64,000 nucleotides of DNA, from NCBI GenBank assembly GCA_024305405.1, contig JAKNDB010000103.1, positions 2,604,001 to 2,668,000 on the forward strand. The letters are read 5' to 3'. Below the pieces are notes generated by a model that was not told the origin of the DNA, made no database searches, and was given only the letters and a program-made list of their open reading frames with translations. The translations under genes were made by a program, and so were the position numbers. The DNA is from Dirofilaria immitis (lineage: Eukaryota > Nematoda > Chromadorea > Rhabditida > Onchocercidae). The first letter of the stretch is position 1; each line of letters begins with the position of its first letter. Of the stretch, positions 35,164-47,345 are shown in pieces.

Positions 35164-38100
35164 AATAGCTAGAGAAAAATTATTTATATATTAATATTTG
35201 ATTATTTCATTAAATTTAATACCGATAATAAAAAACGAATTAATAATTCGAATTGAAATTTTTCTATACTATTTTTGTTATTCATTACTAAAATTATTAT
35301 ATTACTAGTGAAATGTTAAGATCAATTATTCCCCATGGGAAGTGTAAAACAGTTATTAATTAGTCAATAGATGTAAAATTTAATCGAAGGAGAAATCGAT
35401 AAAGTTCAAAGTTCAAATTTTTTCATTGATGGGCAAAGGTAAGCCAATCTATTTGTTGTGATGAATGGGACAGAGCATCAATTAAGTGTCATCAAATGTT
35501 TTCGATCATAATAGAATGGAAGGGAAGTGACACTTCAATATTAGTCCATTATCAATAGAAGCCACAACAAATTAACAATTAATAAATATTTTAGTCAATT
35601 AAGCAAAATAATGAAATGATTCGAAATACGTGCCCGTCAAAACGTTTGAAATACACGTGGTCGTTTAATTCAACGTATTTAAGTAAAAAGATAAAATGAT
35701 GATTATCCTAAATTATTCGCTTATTTCAAAGAAAATAATTATTCTCTTATGGTTTATTAAAGAATCATTTTTAATATTCATTGAGGATTATATGGCCAAT
35801 TAGGCTGTCCTGTTTACTTTTAACAATCAAAATGGCCAATTATCATTTTGAGAGCAATTCAAGAAATGATAACTAAGAATTGAGCAAATGATAGTTTCAT
35901 GGCTTTTTTAAAAAAAACAAGCCAAATTAATTAGCTAATTTGTATTTGCCAAATAAATGAATAATTAATTATTAATCATTTTTGAACGATTAGAATTATT
36001 AAATTCATAAAAAAATTTATACAATTCATTAGCTAATTAATTTAAAGTGATAATTTAGAATTGAAAAATCTTATCATAAATACCTCATCTTATGATTGAC
36101 AATTATCATGATATTTAATCATTTTATTTGTTTATAATCTTAATTGTAAAATTAGCCAATTTAATTTATATCATTACGTATTTATAATTTTATTTAATTA
36201 TAAAATTTGTTTAGCGCTTATTTTTGCTATCAAATTGATAATCATTTAATCATTTACTTAATTAATTTAAAATAACAATTTGGAATTGAAAAACTTTTCG
36301 CAAAAACTTTGTATTCTCATCCGATGATATGCTTTTATTTATAAATATATTTTTACTAGTGATAAGATTTCAGTTATTTTTTAATTTTAAGTATAGAATA
36401 AATAAATTTACTTTTAAATATAAAATTGATAAATTCATTTCCAAGCACTTTAAGTACAAGATTGATAACTCTGTTTCCAAATCTAAAATTGATAAATTGA
36501 TAATTTCAGCTACTGAAATAACAGTTTCATTTCCAATTATAAAATTGATAAATTTATTTTCAAACATAAAATTGATAAAATTGATTTTCACCTATAAAAT
36601 TGGTTAATTTATTTTTAAATCTAAAATTGATAAAATGATTTTCATTGGGCATTGGGTTAAAAATTTATTTTCAAAATTTAAAATTGATAAATTGATTTGA
36701 TTGTTGAAATATAAAAATCGATAAATGCAAATTTCAAGAAATACATCGAAATACAACTCATCAATGGAACATTTCCATCATTTTCAACTATGCAAATAAA
36801 TTATTTTATATTTACATAGTACTATCATTGAGCTTTTTAAACATTTACATTCACAATAAAAGGTGTCATTTTTAACAACAAATTGAAAAAGCCTATTTCA
36901 GAACAAATGTAAACAAATAAATATTTACATATATATGTGTGTATATATAGATATATAGCCTCAAATATAAATTGGTTTTATTCATTAATATCACAAAGTG
37001 AATAATAAATACATTTGTGATATTTGTAGTATCGCTTTCGAGATAAATTACTTCAAGAAAATGGATATATTATCAAGAGATCAAGATAGTCAGCATCATT
37101 TTCGAGAGATCAAGACAATCAACATCATCGACAGATCAAGACAGTCAACATCATCGAGAGATCAAAATAGTCAGCATCATTTTCGAGAGATCAAGACAGT
37201 CAACATCATCGAGAGATCAAGATAGTTAATTGAATAAATAATAAATTGATCAATTTGAATTATTGATCTTTTAACAAATTTATTATAATTTAATTTTAAT
37301 AAAAATCAATGCAACCATTGAATTTGAAAAAAAATTTTTTTTCAAATATTTGTTAATATATTTGAAAAGCCAAAAAGAAAAAACGAAGGGAAAATTTTAT
37401 TTAAATATTAAATAATTTGTAATGATTATCGGAGAGACAAATTAGATCTGATAAAAATGATAGTATCAAAGTGGTTAGTAATTTATTGGACAAGTGATCG
37501 ATAAAAAATGATAGTTCCCCTTAGAATAAATTTACTACAACTCGGTTTTTTCCCCTTTTTATGAAGATATTTACCTATTACGGCTATTAAGATTGATAGA
37601 TATCAATCAGGTTTTAGTTAATCAATTATCATCAAAATAAATGAGATTTTTATGATAGATGATAAATTGATAAGAATCAGAAAAATGTCGAAAATAAAAA
37701 GAGGTCAGAGAGAAATCAAAAAAAAATACATATATATATACGCATGAGAACAAGGTACGAAAATTAGGGAACAATTTTTTCATTTTTTTTACAGAAAAAG
37801 TCTGAAAAATTTTAACGCTGCGAATTTTCTTGTCGCTTTTTATGAACGCATCTGGCGTCGCACATCTGTCATTAGTATTAGTTTACCATTTGGTTGCTTA
37901 TATTTCGAAGGGAAAAAATAAATTAAATTTTTTTGTTTGCAATTTTTTTTTGTTTAACCAAACATATGGCTTTCGAAATTGTAACAATTATTTATTGAAT
38001 ATCATATTTTTACTGAAAACTTGATTTTAATTAAATTTATTTTAAAATTTAATTTAACGATTAAATTAATTTAACGATTAAATTAATTTAACGACAAAGA

Positions 38101-41100
38101 TATCAGTTATTTTTGTGAAATATTTCATCCCAAGAAATATTCATTTTAAATTATTATAATTTTAATAGCATTAAAATTCTTTATCAATTAATTTTTCAAT
38201 AACTTTTATTTTTTTTTGAATAATTAATTAATACAGCTATAAGATAAGCTTCTCGACTGATTGATAAGATCAAACTGATAAGATTTCTTATCGGTTGATG
38301 AGATTGCTCTTTTACTACTTTTAAAATGTTTAAAATTATTTTGAATAAATTTTAAAATAATTAATCTAAAAGTAACATCAGTTTTGTAGGATAATATTTG
38401 ACGTGTAACGTGTATTAGATGTCTGCAAAAGTATGCGTACTTAAAAGTTTGTATTTATTTACGTCATATTTTAAAATATCTTATCATTATTAATTTTGTA
38501 GAAGCTAAATTATCACGAAGTAAAAATAAACTTTAGGCATCAAAAATAATCAATAAATTATAATCTTTAAATTAATAATATAAGCCAAGCCATTTAATCA
38601 AGCCTAAATTAAACATTTTTTTAAGACATCAAAATCTATGATAAATTAATCAGAATTTCTAGAACAAAAATTATTTTTTTTGAGGTTTTCTTATCAGTAA
38701 AAGTTAATATATACAAGCATTTTGTCATCTAAAATAATGCAAAATCGATCTTTCAATTTTCAATTTTTAAATGCCATCTCTAATCCTTTTAGGCAATCTT
38801 ATACTTCTGCTGAATTGATGATTATTTTGGCCAAATTTAATAGCCTAGGCTTGTTTGACACTTCCTCTTTTTTCTTTTAAATTTCCATATTCTCATTCTT
38901 TTAAAAATGTTCCATTTTATATGAAAAAATTTCATATAAACTATTTTTTAATATTTCTTTTATCATTTATCATTTCATATTAATTTATCATTTAATATTT
39001 TATCACCGGAATATTTTCATTCTTCCTAAAATGTTTCATTCTGAATAAAAATTTGAAATTTTTTCTATCATCTAATATTTCTTTTTATCAATTTAATATT
39101 TCGTTATCGAATTTTTATCATTTAATATGTTCATATCAATTATTATTTTATCATTTTCATACTTTTATTTCTCTTAAAATATTCCATTTTGAATAGAAAT
39201 TTTTGAAATCTTTTAACTTTATCAATAACTTTATCAATATATTATATCATATATTTCAATGAAGTTTATCGTAAAAATTCTTTTAGGAATTTTTTTAGGA
39301 TTAAGAAACATTTAGAAATTTTAGTTTATTTATAGAATGGATTAGAAAAAAAAGTTGTTTATCGATTTGTAAAATAAACATCAAAAGTTTTTATTTTTTT
39401 TTTGCTAACTTAAGGGGATAATAAATCAAACTTTTTCTTTGGGTAAGGAGAGTAGGGAGCAAGGGGTTAAATAATAAAGCCAAATGATTATAAAGGAAAT
39501 ATTATTTTTTACATATCATTAAATGACCAATTTCATATAAGATATATCGAGCTATTATCATTCGTTGATTAACATTTAAAGAATAGAAGTTTGCAGCTGT
39601 TTTGCATATGTCTTTTAATTCAATATATTTTCCGATATTTATTATTCTTTTCCTATCCGTCGTTTTATTACTGTGAAACAGAAAATGATTGCATCGGAAA
39701 GTCGCAAGTAAACGTACAATCTATCAGAATTTTTCATCATCTAAGAATAATTTTAATTTTGGAATATTCAATAAAGGAAAAAAGTAAATTTAAATTTTTT
39801 AATTAGTATAGAATAGAAAATCATTGCATCATAAATTTATATAATTATTCAAAAATTTTTCTAATTTAAAGTATTAGTTTTTAATTAGTACAGAATAGAA
39901 AATGATTACATAACAGAAAGTCACAAATATACGTTCTGTCGAAATTTTCCATCATCCAAGAATAATTTTAATTTTGGAATATTCAATAAAATTAAATTTT
40001 TAATTAGTATAGAATAGAAAATGTTTATATATCAGAATTGCTAATAAAATTAAAATTTTTAATTAGTACAGAATAGAAAATGTTTAGAAAATGTTTACAT
40101 ATCAGAAATGCTAATAAAATTAAATTTTTTAATTAGTATAGAATAGAAAATGTTTATATATCAGAAATGGTAATAAAATTAAATTTTTTAATTAGTATAG
40201 AATAGAAAATGTTTATATATCAGAAATGGTAATAAAATTAAATTTTTTAATTAGTATAGAATAGAAAATGTTTATATATCAGAAATGGTAATAAAATTAA
40301 ATTTTTTAATTAGTATAGAATAGAAAATGTTTATATATCAGAAATGGTAATAAAATTAAATTTTTTAATTAGTACAGAATAGAAAATGTTTAGAAAATGT
40401 TTACATATCAGAAATGGTAATAAAATTAAATTTTTTAATTAGTATAGAATAGAAAATGTTTATATATCAGAAATGCTACGATTTCTAAGATTTATCAAAA
40501 TATTTAGTAATCCAAAAATTATTTTCAATTTAAAAAGAAAAAATTAAAAGGAATAAAAGAAAGAAATAAATTAAAATTAATTTATTATTTCATTTTGCTT
40601 TTTTTTGTTCATTTTATTTTCAAATATCAAATATAAAATGATTATATTGGATATTAATTTAATTTACTATATGTATATATATATATATATCAATATAACA
40701 TATTTTACGCCATAAATCAAATGTGTGACATTTCTCTAAAAAAAAAAAAAAAGAAAGAAAATTGATGACAATAAATATCAACAGGTGTGAAATTATTCAT
40801 TCAAATATTTTTTCAATCAATTATCCTTCCTTTTTTTTTTTAAATTAAATTTCATCTTAGCAAAATTTTATTATTCATAAATATTTGGGATAATTTAAAA
40901 GGATAACGTCTGTTGTTTCATTGCCGTTTACAATTGTCGGTCATTGTTGCTTATATGTTTACATTGACAATAAGAATTGACCACAAGAAATAATAGATTA
41001 TTATTTGTTGACAAGAGATATCGCGCTTTATCGCTATGCATTATCATTCATTAAGCTGAACGCTATATGAGATAAACAAATAAACGATTTTGCTATATGT

Positions 41101-44100
41101 ATCAATTCTGATTCTTATCATTTCTTAACTATCACTTGCTATTATCCCTTTTATATTACTAATTGGCGGAATTCCGGAGTCTTAATTGTTTAAATCTTCC
41201 TTACGGCTAGTGCAACGGTTTAGTGTTTCCGCAAAACCTGCTCAACGATCCAATATTTTCCGGAATATTGATAATTTAAATCCAAGTTTGGAAAAGGGAA
41301 ATGTTTGGTTAGCACTAAAACTATCAATAATCGATCACGAAAGAAAGTAAACAAAATGACAAACAGGGTGAATTGTTGATCTTAATGAAACTAAATAAAT
41401 TTCATCTATGGATAAGTGATAACTGAGAATAACCCAATGAAATATGTTTATACGATAATCCCTTGATAAATAAAACTTATTTTGGGATAAAAGGCCTAAA
41501 ATTAATTTAGATAAAAAGAGCCCAAAATTTATTAGGTCCCTACTAAGGCAAGAAAAAAATAACGGTCATTTCATCGATCCATCAATTTATAACTTCGGTA
41601 AATTCAAAATCAATAATTTCTTTTTTTAAACTTTGTTGGAAAAAAAATTCAAAATTTAATTCTCATGCGGTAGTCATCGATAATTTTATAATATTGATCT
41701 TTTAGAATAAAAATATATTTGTAAAATTTAAATTTCAAAAATTTAAATAATATGAAATTTTAAAATTTAATTCGAATTATAAATTCTATTTGCTTCAAAT
41801 ATAATAAATAATATTAATTAACCAATTTAAAATAGTTATCATTTTAAATTTATATATTATATATATATAAATGAACAAATATTTAATTCACAAATGAATT
41901 ACAACGAAAATGCAAATTTAGTAAAAATATCTTTCAACAACGAAATGAAAAAAATTTCAAAAAAGTATTAAAATTTTATTTATTTACAATTTGACACTTT
42001 TTTATGCTAAAATTTTATTTTTCTTAAAAAATAATAAATAAAAATTTAATAATTTAATTTTAAAATATTTTACAATTAATTATAATTTTAATATTTTAGA
42101 AAAATGTAATTGTTTTTTTCTTTAAAATGATCAATTCTTTCTTTTTTAATATTAATTATAATTATATTTCAAAACAGCAATTCTTCCTCAAAATTTCCTT
42201 TTCTCCTCTTTTTCTAAAAATATATAAAAATTGTCATTTTAATTAATGATAATAGTTTATATTGATTATTATCAGATGGATCATTTTCATGTAAAATATT
42301 GATTATTATCAGATGGGTCAATTTTATGTAAAACATTTCTTTGCCATTAAATTATATTTGATGAAATGCATAAAATAAATACTTAAATTTATATTATTTT
42401 TTCTAAGTCTTTTAATTAATTTTTTAATTAAAAATTAATTAATTATCAGAATTTTTAAATAAATCTTAATATGATGATCCATCTTATAATCAATATAAAC
42501 TATCATCATATATAATTAAACCTATGAAAACTTAAAATAATTTAAATATTTTATAAAACGAATGCCTAAATTAATATTATATTCAATTCATAATCGATTC
42601 TTTCTAAATTTCGAAATGATTCCTAAAATTGCAAAATATAATTGGTATATGAAAACTTGAAATAATTCAAATAGATTTAAAAATATATAAAATAATTCAC
42701 CAATTTGACGTATTATTTAAAAATAGAAATTAAGCACATCATGAAATTAACGCTCAAATTCATATTTATATTCAAAGAAAAAAAAGCTAACTATTATTAT
42801 TGGTTCATTTTCTAAATAAATTTTAAAAAATTTGCAAATTTAATTTAATATATAAATACTTAAAATAATTTTAACATATTATTTATATTAAAAATTTTAA
42901 TTCCTTTTATTTTTCTATGCCAATTCAACAAAAAAAGCATTTTATGGGTTATTTTTTCATCCAATTGATATAAAAAAATTAAAAGGAATTGAAAATTTTG
43001 AAAAGAAATTGGAATAAAAGAAAATCGGAATTTAATTAAAACAATCGTTAATAATTTTAAGCCAAAATTAATTCATTTCAAAAACTTCCTAATGAATCTT
43101 AAAAATTTAAATGTATAACTAATATATAAAAGCTTAAAATAGTTGCAAATATAATTGATATATAAAAACTTAAAAGTACTCGAAATTATAAAAGATATAT
43201 GAAAAACTTAGAATATTTGTAAATATAATTGATAATTGAAAATTTAAAATAATTGGAAATATAATTGATATATGAAAACTTAAATAATTAAAGAAAAATG
43301 TATAAAATAACTGAAATATATTATAAAAATAATATATTTTAATTTTGTTTATTTCATAGAGTTTCATATAAATTATTCGCTGACATTTCGACCCCTTTTT
43401 ATCTGCCCACTTACGCATCGTTTTAATTTAAAACGTCTGAGAATGGTTGAATAATTGTTATTTTATTCGAATTCAAATTATTCTGTCTATGAAATGAACG
43501 GAAGAAAGAGGCAGTAAAAGAGCGAAAGGATAAGCATTAAAAAAAAATACATTCCAATATTCGGCCAATAGATATTCTAAAAAAAATAAAAAAAAAAGAG
43601 CCTAGGCTTAGAATGTCCGAAATGATGATGAACAATTTAAGCGCCTTATCTAAAAATTCACAAAAATGGACGCTTCAACCAAGCATTAATCAATCATTTT
43701 TCGCATTTTTATCATTGTTCTTTATTTCTTGGAAAAAAAAATAGCGAAGGGAAGATATTTTCGATATTTTGCGTCATTTTAATTAATAATTTTGTGATTT
43801 CAATCAAACTAAATTAATTTCATTTACCAATTTTATTCAATTAATATAAAATATTAGTTTCATTTCCAATATTTTCAACTTAAGTTTTACATTATGCTCA
43901 ATCTTTACTATCGCAATGCTACCGTAATCTTATGATTTAGTAATGTGAAGTACTGTAAAACTAGGTATTATTGTAGCCTAATACAGTACGATTATCACTA
44001 TGATTAATTATTAACGAATTTAGCAACACTGACTAGTATGTCTATGACTGATGTAATCATATTCTTATAATTACCTCAATCATATCATCATCATCATCAT

Positions 44101-45101
44101 TCACCATCATCATCATCATTTGCCATCATCATTATCAACATTATTATCATCCAGCAGGGCGCTAGAATATAATCAATTACATTGTTTCTGCTTAGATTTA
44201 TCAAATAAATTCGTAATGTCCTATTTAATATCGCTTTAATTGAAAAATTTTTTAATATTATCATTTTATCATTTGCTAAATTATCATTATTTTTATAATA
44301 TTGTCATTTTCTCACGTATTATATCATTCACAATGTTATCATTTTTTCATTTACTATATCATCACTTATTTTCTTCAGCCTTCAATACCTTCTTTATCAA
44401 TATTATCAATTGATTTAATGAATTCTTATCAGTAATATATTTTAATTGCCAGTACTATTAACTTAAACATTTATATTTTTATCGTATTAATAAATTTTTA
44501 TATTAGAAATGAAAGTATTTCTTGTATTATACTTTCTGTTATTGATATTATCAGTTAATGTGATTAATTTTTGCTAATAATACATTTCAATTATGCTTAC
44601 TGATAATACCATTAATTCAAACATTTCTACTCATATTTTATCCCAAACATTTATTTCTATTCTTATTGTATCTCAAACATTTATTTCTATTCTTATTGTA
44701 CTTCAAACATTTATTTTTATTCTTACTGTATCACAAACATTTATTTCTATTCTTATTGTACTTCAAACATTTATTTTTATTCTTGTCGTATCTCAAATTT
44801 TTATTTCTATTCTTATTGTTATTAGAAATTGATATTATAAATGGAACACTTATCGTACAACAATATTACCAATAAATGTAAACCATTAATGCAAAGTTTG
44901 TTTAAGATATTGAAGCAGCTGACATGCGATTATAGCAACTGTACTTACTTTATCAAAACTTAATCTTTGCTGTGTAATTTTATTTATGTGAATTTAATTT
45001 CTAATGGAACTAAAATGATCTCATTTAAAGTATCTTTTAACTTTACAAAATAACTAATCCATATATCATATGGCATAAATGAATGAAGAGGAAGGAGATG
45101 G

Positions 45102-45151
<50 letters not shown>

Positions 45152-46351
45152 ATCATCACTTAAACAGATATATATATAAATGTATTAATAGGAAAAATGC
45201 CGAAATTGTAACTTTTATTTTGATCGACAAATAGTATATTCTGGAATTATGACACCAATAGATTTTGTTATCAAAATGTACAAAGGATACCGATGAAATG
45301 TCCATTAAGGTACCACTGGTCAATCCATTAAATAGTACCATTGGTCAAGTGGTTTAATAATTTATCCAATATTTCAGCTTTGTTTCTTATCTTTTTTTCT
45401 ACACAGTTTTTTCCTTATTTTCAAGGGATTATTTCTTTTGCTTTAAAAAAGTTGTGAATTAAAAAGTTGTAATTTAAAGACTTAATTATTTTCAAATTTA
45501 ACCTTTTTAATTACTATTATATGAAATATATAATAAAACGAAAAGAATAACAAATATGTAAATTATATACAAATTGTATATTAGAAATTTAAAATTAAAA
45601 TTAAAAATTAAAATTTTTTTTTAAATTGCAAATTTATAAATTTAACTTTTTTTTGTTTTAAAATTACTATTATATGTATAAAGAAAGAGGAGAAAAAACA
45701 TTTAATGAAAAAAAATGATAAATATATAAAATAATCCTATGAGATAAATTTCAACTTATTTCAAGTTGTATGGTAAATAAAAAAAAAGGAAAAACATGGC
45801 CAACAGGTAAAATTATTAAAATGACACTATCAACAATATTTAAATAAATATGAATTGAATTTAAATTATTGATAATAAATAAATCAATAGTATCTAAATG
45901 AATATAAATAAAATTTGATAATAAACAAATCAACAATATCCAAATAAATATGAATTGAATTTAAATTATTGATAATAAATAAAACTAATGATAAAAATTA
46001 ATATTTATTAGAAAAAAAAGAAAAGAAATTTAATATATTTATTCATTTGGAATGGATTAATAAAAATATTTAAAAAAATTTTTTCAACAAAAAAAACAAA
46101 TTTTTAAAATTTATTTATAAACTTTTTTTCGTTTTCTTCTCTTAGATAAGAAAAGAATAATATTTATTTAATTTAATTGTAAATAATTAACTTACACTAT
46201 TAGCAATTTCTAATTGATGAAGACACATTGTTTGACAACGTGCATTGAGAAGTTCATCGGTAACAACTGTTACTGGTGATAATGATAGAAGAAATAATAG
46301 AAATGTGATCAATCTCGAGAATAGCTTAATTTTAATTATTGAAACTTTCAT
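20824..46351 (-). CDS. kal-1: Anosmin-1 / KAL-1 extracellular matrix protein
   Basis: Anosmin proteins are secreted, bind heparan sulfate and steer axon branching and epidermal morphogenesis. Exons: 46351-46196, 33033-32959, 25146-25084, 24786-24679, 24510-24353, 24204-24066, 23368-23237, 23159-23032, 22832-22593, 22294-21951, 21785-21611, 21489-20824, giving about 794 residues (human 680). Residues 1-31 are a signal peptide (FSRLITFLLFLLSLSPVTVV). A Cys-rich region follows. A full eight-cysteine WAP domain at about 124-160 spans exons 4-5 (DGDCPETKKCCVKGCSRQC). Then about four fibronectin III domains, the first with YVIQWRWSLS and PGRYYTFRVAAVNTYG, the last with VQCNWKNT and YRIVLS. The C-terminus is hydrophobic (FRLTVLYFIFINILLRYLFI), suggesting a GPI signal or membrane anchor. 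Domain order matches the family well. The junction from 23237 to 23159 needs one extra base to stay in frame. An acidic (Asp)7 run lies in exon 9. Confidence 0.93.
22700..22735 (-). repeat. In-frame GAT microsatellite in kal-1 exon 9
   Basis: A (GAT)n tract encodes seven aspartates between STIN and VENEDSF. It lies in an insertion within the second fibronectin III region, where length change in threes would be tolerated. The opposite strand reads as a spurious His-rich frame. Confidence 0.85.
23400..24080. repeat. kal-1 intron 6: tandem repeat containing donor copies
   Basis: About eight degenerate units of roughly 75-100 bases. Each has a plus-strand core resembling CATACAGTRAYRATTGTTTG followed by TCTTATTAYTATATTTGAAA and GAAAAATTACGGTAAT. 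The last unit, at 24061-24085, is the real end of exon 6 and its donor (minus strand ACAATTGTCACT then GTATGTTG). Other cores are near 23472, 23545, 23615, 23725, 23803, 23885 and 23976. Confidence 0.72.
25147..32958. other. kal-1 intron 2 (7.8 kb): no further gene found
   Basis: The intron joins exon 2 (donor GTATGATT at 32958) to exon 3 (acceptor ATTTTAG). It holds simple repeats: (AG)n near 26945-26976, (AAAT)n at 27600-27622, (CT)n at 28520-28565, AG-rich blocks at 29490-29530 and 29686-29735, and TACCTTT repeats at 29948-29972. A 76-codon minus-strand frame at 31885-32115 (WETSSCNLINWAKRLKM and so on) is the least repetitive open frame, but it has no family match I know and no clear splice context. 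Confidence 0.55.
31515..31870. repeat. Direct duplication in kal-1 intron 2
   Basis: The segment TTTTGGCTATTTTAACCCTT, then AAACCATTTTGTCCCTAGTT and TCATCCTTGG.TATAATTTAT, occurs at about 31525-31650 and 31757-31860. A shorter internal echo of TTTTGTCCCTAGT is at 31573. Confidence 0.8.
36400..36735. repeat. AAAATTGATAAATT degenerate tandem repeat
   Basis: Words of the form TATAAAATTGATAAATTTAT recur about ten times at 20-40-base spacing. Overlapping frames on both strands (Lys/Ile/Asp-rich) are repeat translations. Confidence 0.65.
37065..37228. repeat. ~28-bp tandem repeat (GAGATCAAGACAGTCAACAT)
   Basis: Five to six units of CGAGAGATCAAGACAGTCAA plus CATCAT, with a TTTT insertion in some copies (CATCATTTTCGAGAG). 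It produces a 75-codon plus-strand frame (REIKTVNIIERSR) that I reject as a gene. Confidence 0.8.
38038..38098. repeat. Short AT tandem repeat
   Basis: The unit TTAAATTAATTTAACGA is repeated about three times in kal-1 intron 1. Confidence 0.7.
39680..40475. repeat. 59-bp satellite in kal-1 intron 1
   Basis: Near-identical 59-base units (GGTAATAAAATTAAATTTTT, then TAATTAGTATAGAATAGAAA and ATGTTTATATATCAGAAAT) run from about 39985 to 40470, with a 59-base period seen at 40151, 40210 and 40269. Two units carry an extra TTTAGAAAATG insertion. More diverged, longer copies at 39680-39985 look like the ancestral sequence. Confidence 0.88.
41150..41290. other. Locally GC-richer block in kal-1 intron 1
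   Basis: This stretch stands out from its surroundings (GGCGGAATTCCGGAGTCTTA; CCTTACGGCTAGTGCAACGG; TTTTCCGGAATATT). It has no open frame with coding character and does not fold as a tRNA by eye. It could be a regulatory element. Confidence 0.3.
44625..44825. repeat. 30-bp tandem repeat in kal-1 intron 1
   Basis: About six copies of TCTCAAACATTTATTTCTAT plus TCTTATTGTA. The 30-base period opens two frames with ten-residue periodicity (SQTFISILIV), which are not genes. Confidence 0.88.
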
Positions 46352-46366
46352 CTGAAATAAGAAATA
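46352..46366 (-). promoter_or_regulatory. Splice acceptor directly at the kal-1 ATG
   Basis: On the minus strand, TTTCTTATTTCAG is followed immediately by the ATG of the signal-peptide exon. This fits a spliced-leader addition site, or the acceptor of a 5' untranslated exon upstream. Confidence 0.55.
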
Positions 46367-47099
46367 TCATAAATAAAAGCTTAATTTATAAATTAAAAAA
46401 TAATTTTTAACGTTATTAGAAAATAATACAATTTATATAAGAAGTGATATCATTGATAATGAATATTTAGAATAAAAAGTAAATAAAAAAAGTTTAATTA
46501 AAATATTAATCTTTTAATTACAAATAAAACATCAAATGTATTAATTATTTAAATTTAAATTTATGAATTAATTAAAATTATTCATCTATTTTAAATATAT
46601 TAAAAATTTCTATATTGTTCTAAAGCTTAATATTTATATTTTTATTGTATATTACATTGATATATCGTAATAAATAAAAAATTAATATTTATATTTTTAC
46701 TGTACATTACATTTACTGTATATTACATTGATATATCGTAATAAATAAAAAATTAATATTTATGTTTTTACTGTATATTACATTGATATATAGTAATAAA
46801 TAAAAATTAATATTGGGATTCATCGAAATTAATCGTCATGCAGATATAGACATTTTAGATAATTTTTCTTTAAATTTAATATTATTAATTAGCAAAAAGG
46901 AAAGTTATTTTTTCCAATAATAATGAATGGTAGCAATCTTTAATCAATAAATTGATTACTTCTAAAAATCGAATTTCGATTTTTGATATTCAAAAAATGT
47001 AAAAACTATAAATTGATATTGAAAAAATCAATTTAATTGCTAGGCCATTTTTTTTTCATCCCTATTAATCCTATTTTATTAATCAAACATAAAATTCGC
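46367..47099. other. AT-rich upstream region of kal-1
   Basis: No gene seen. A repeat with TGTATATTACATTGATATAT plus CGTAATAAATAAAAAATTAA occurs three times at about 46638-46810. Confidence 0.5.
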
Positions 47100-47345
47100 C
47101 AATTCGATACGACGAATTCCGTGATCATTTATTGCAAAGAAATGATAGCGATCGTCGTCGCAATGCTTAGAAGAAAATGACATCGGTGAGGAAGAGCGGA
47201 AGGGCGGAGTTGATCTTCTCCTTCACTTTCCTTTCCGCTACCGCATATGGCTCCGCCTTGGACAACTGCGCTATGTTATACTGCTAGCTAGCAATTTTCC
47301 CGATGTTATCGATACCGCGGCTATTATGAGCAGTCCTGACACCTA
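47100..47345 (-). promoter_or_regulatory. GC-rich block, candidate kal-1 promoter
   Basis: Two consecutive 60-base lines here (47161-47280) are 48% and 50% G+C by count, roughly twice the surrounding level. It contains GGGCGGAG at 47202-47209 and CTCCGCC at 47251-47257 (GC-box-like, opposite orientations), GATCGTCGTCG, and the palindromes GCTAGCTAGC and TATCGATA. It lies about 0.75-1 kb upstream of the kal-1 start. No long open frame crosses it. A promoter with or without a noncoding first exon is the simplest reading, but strand and function are inferred. Confidence 0.4.

Larger units (their letters stand above)
33034..46195. other. kal-1 intron 1 (13.2 kb): repeats, no gene found
   Basis: The intron separates the signal-peptide exon from exon 2. 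Simple repeats include (ATT)n at 33247-33272 and 35108-35162, (GAT)n at 34520-34583, (ATC)n at 44083-44135 and a long (AG)n at 45105-45147. Longer arrays are listed separately. Frames such as 37830-38024, 43170-43418 and 45751-45936 lack any coding evidence. Long first introns often hold enhancers, but nothing here proves one. Confidence 0.5.

Noticed and set aside
37830..38024. 64-codon frame beginning MSLFMNASGVAHLSLVLVYH
   Set aside because: Looks partly protein-like but lies in the kal-1 intron on the opposite strand with no splice partners, start context or known family.
44593..44875. Two overlapping hydrophobic frames (SQTFISILIV period)
   Set aside because: Open because of a 30-bp tandem repeat; no transmembrane gene family resembles it.
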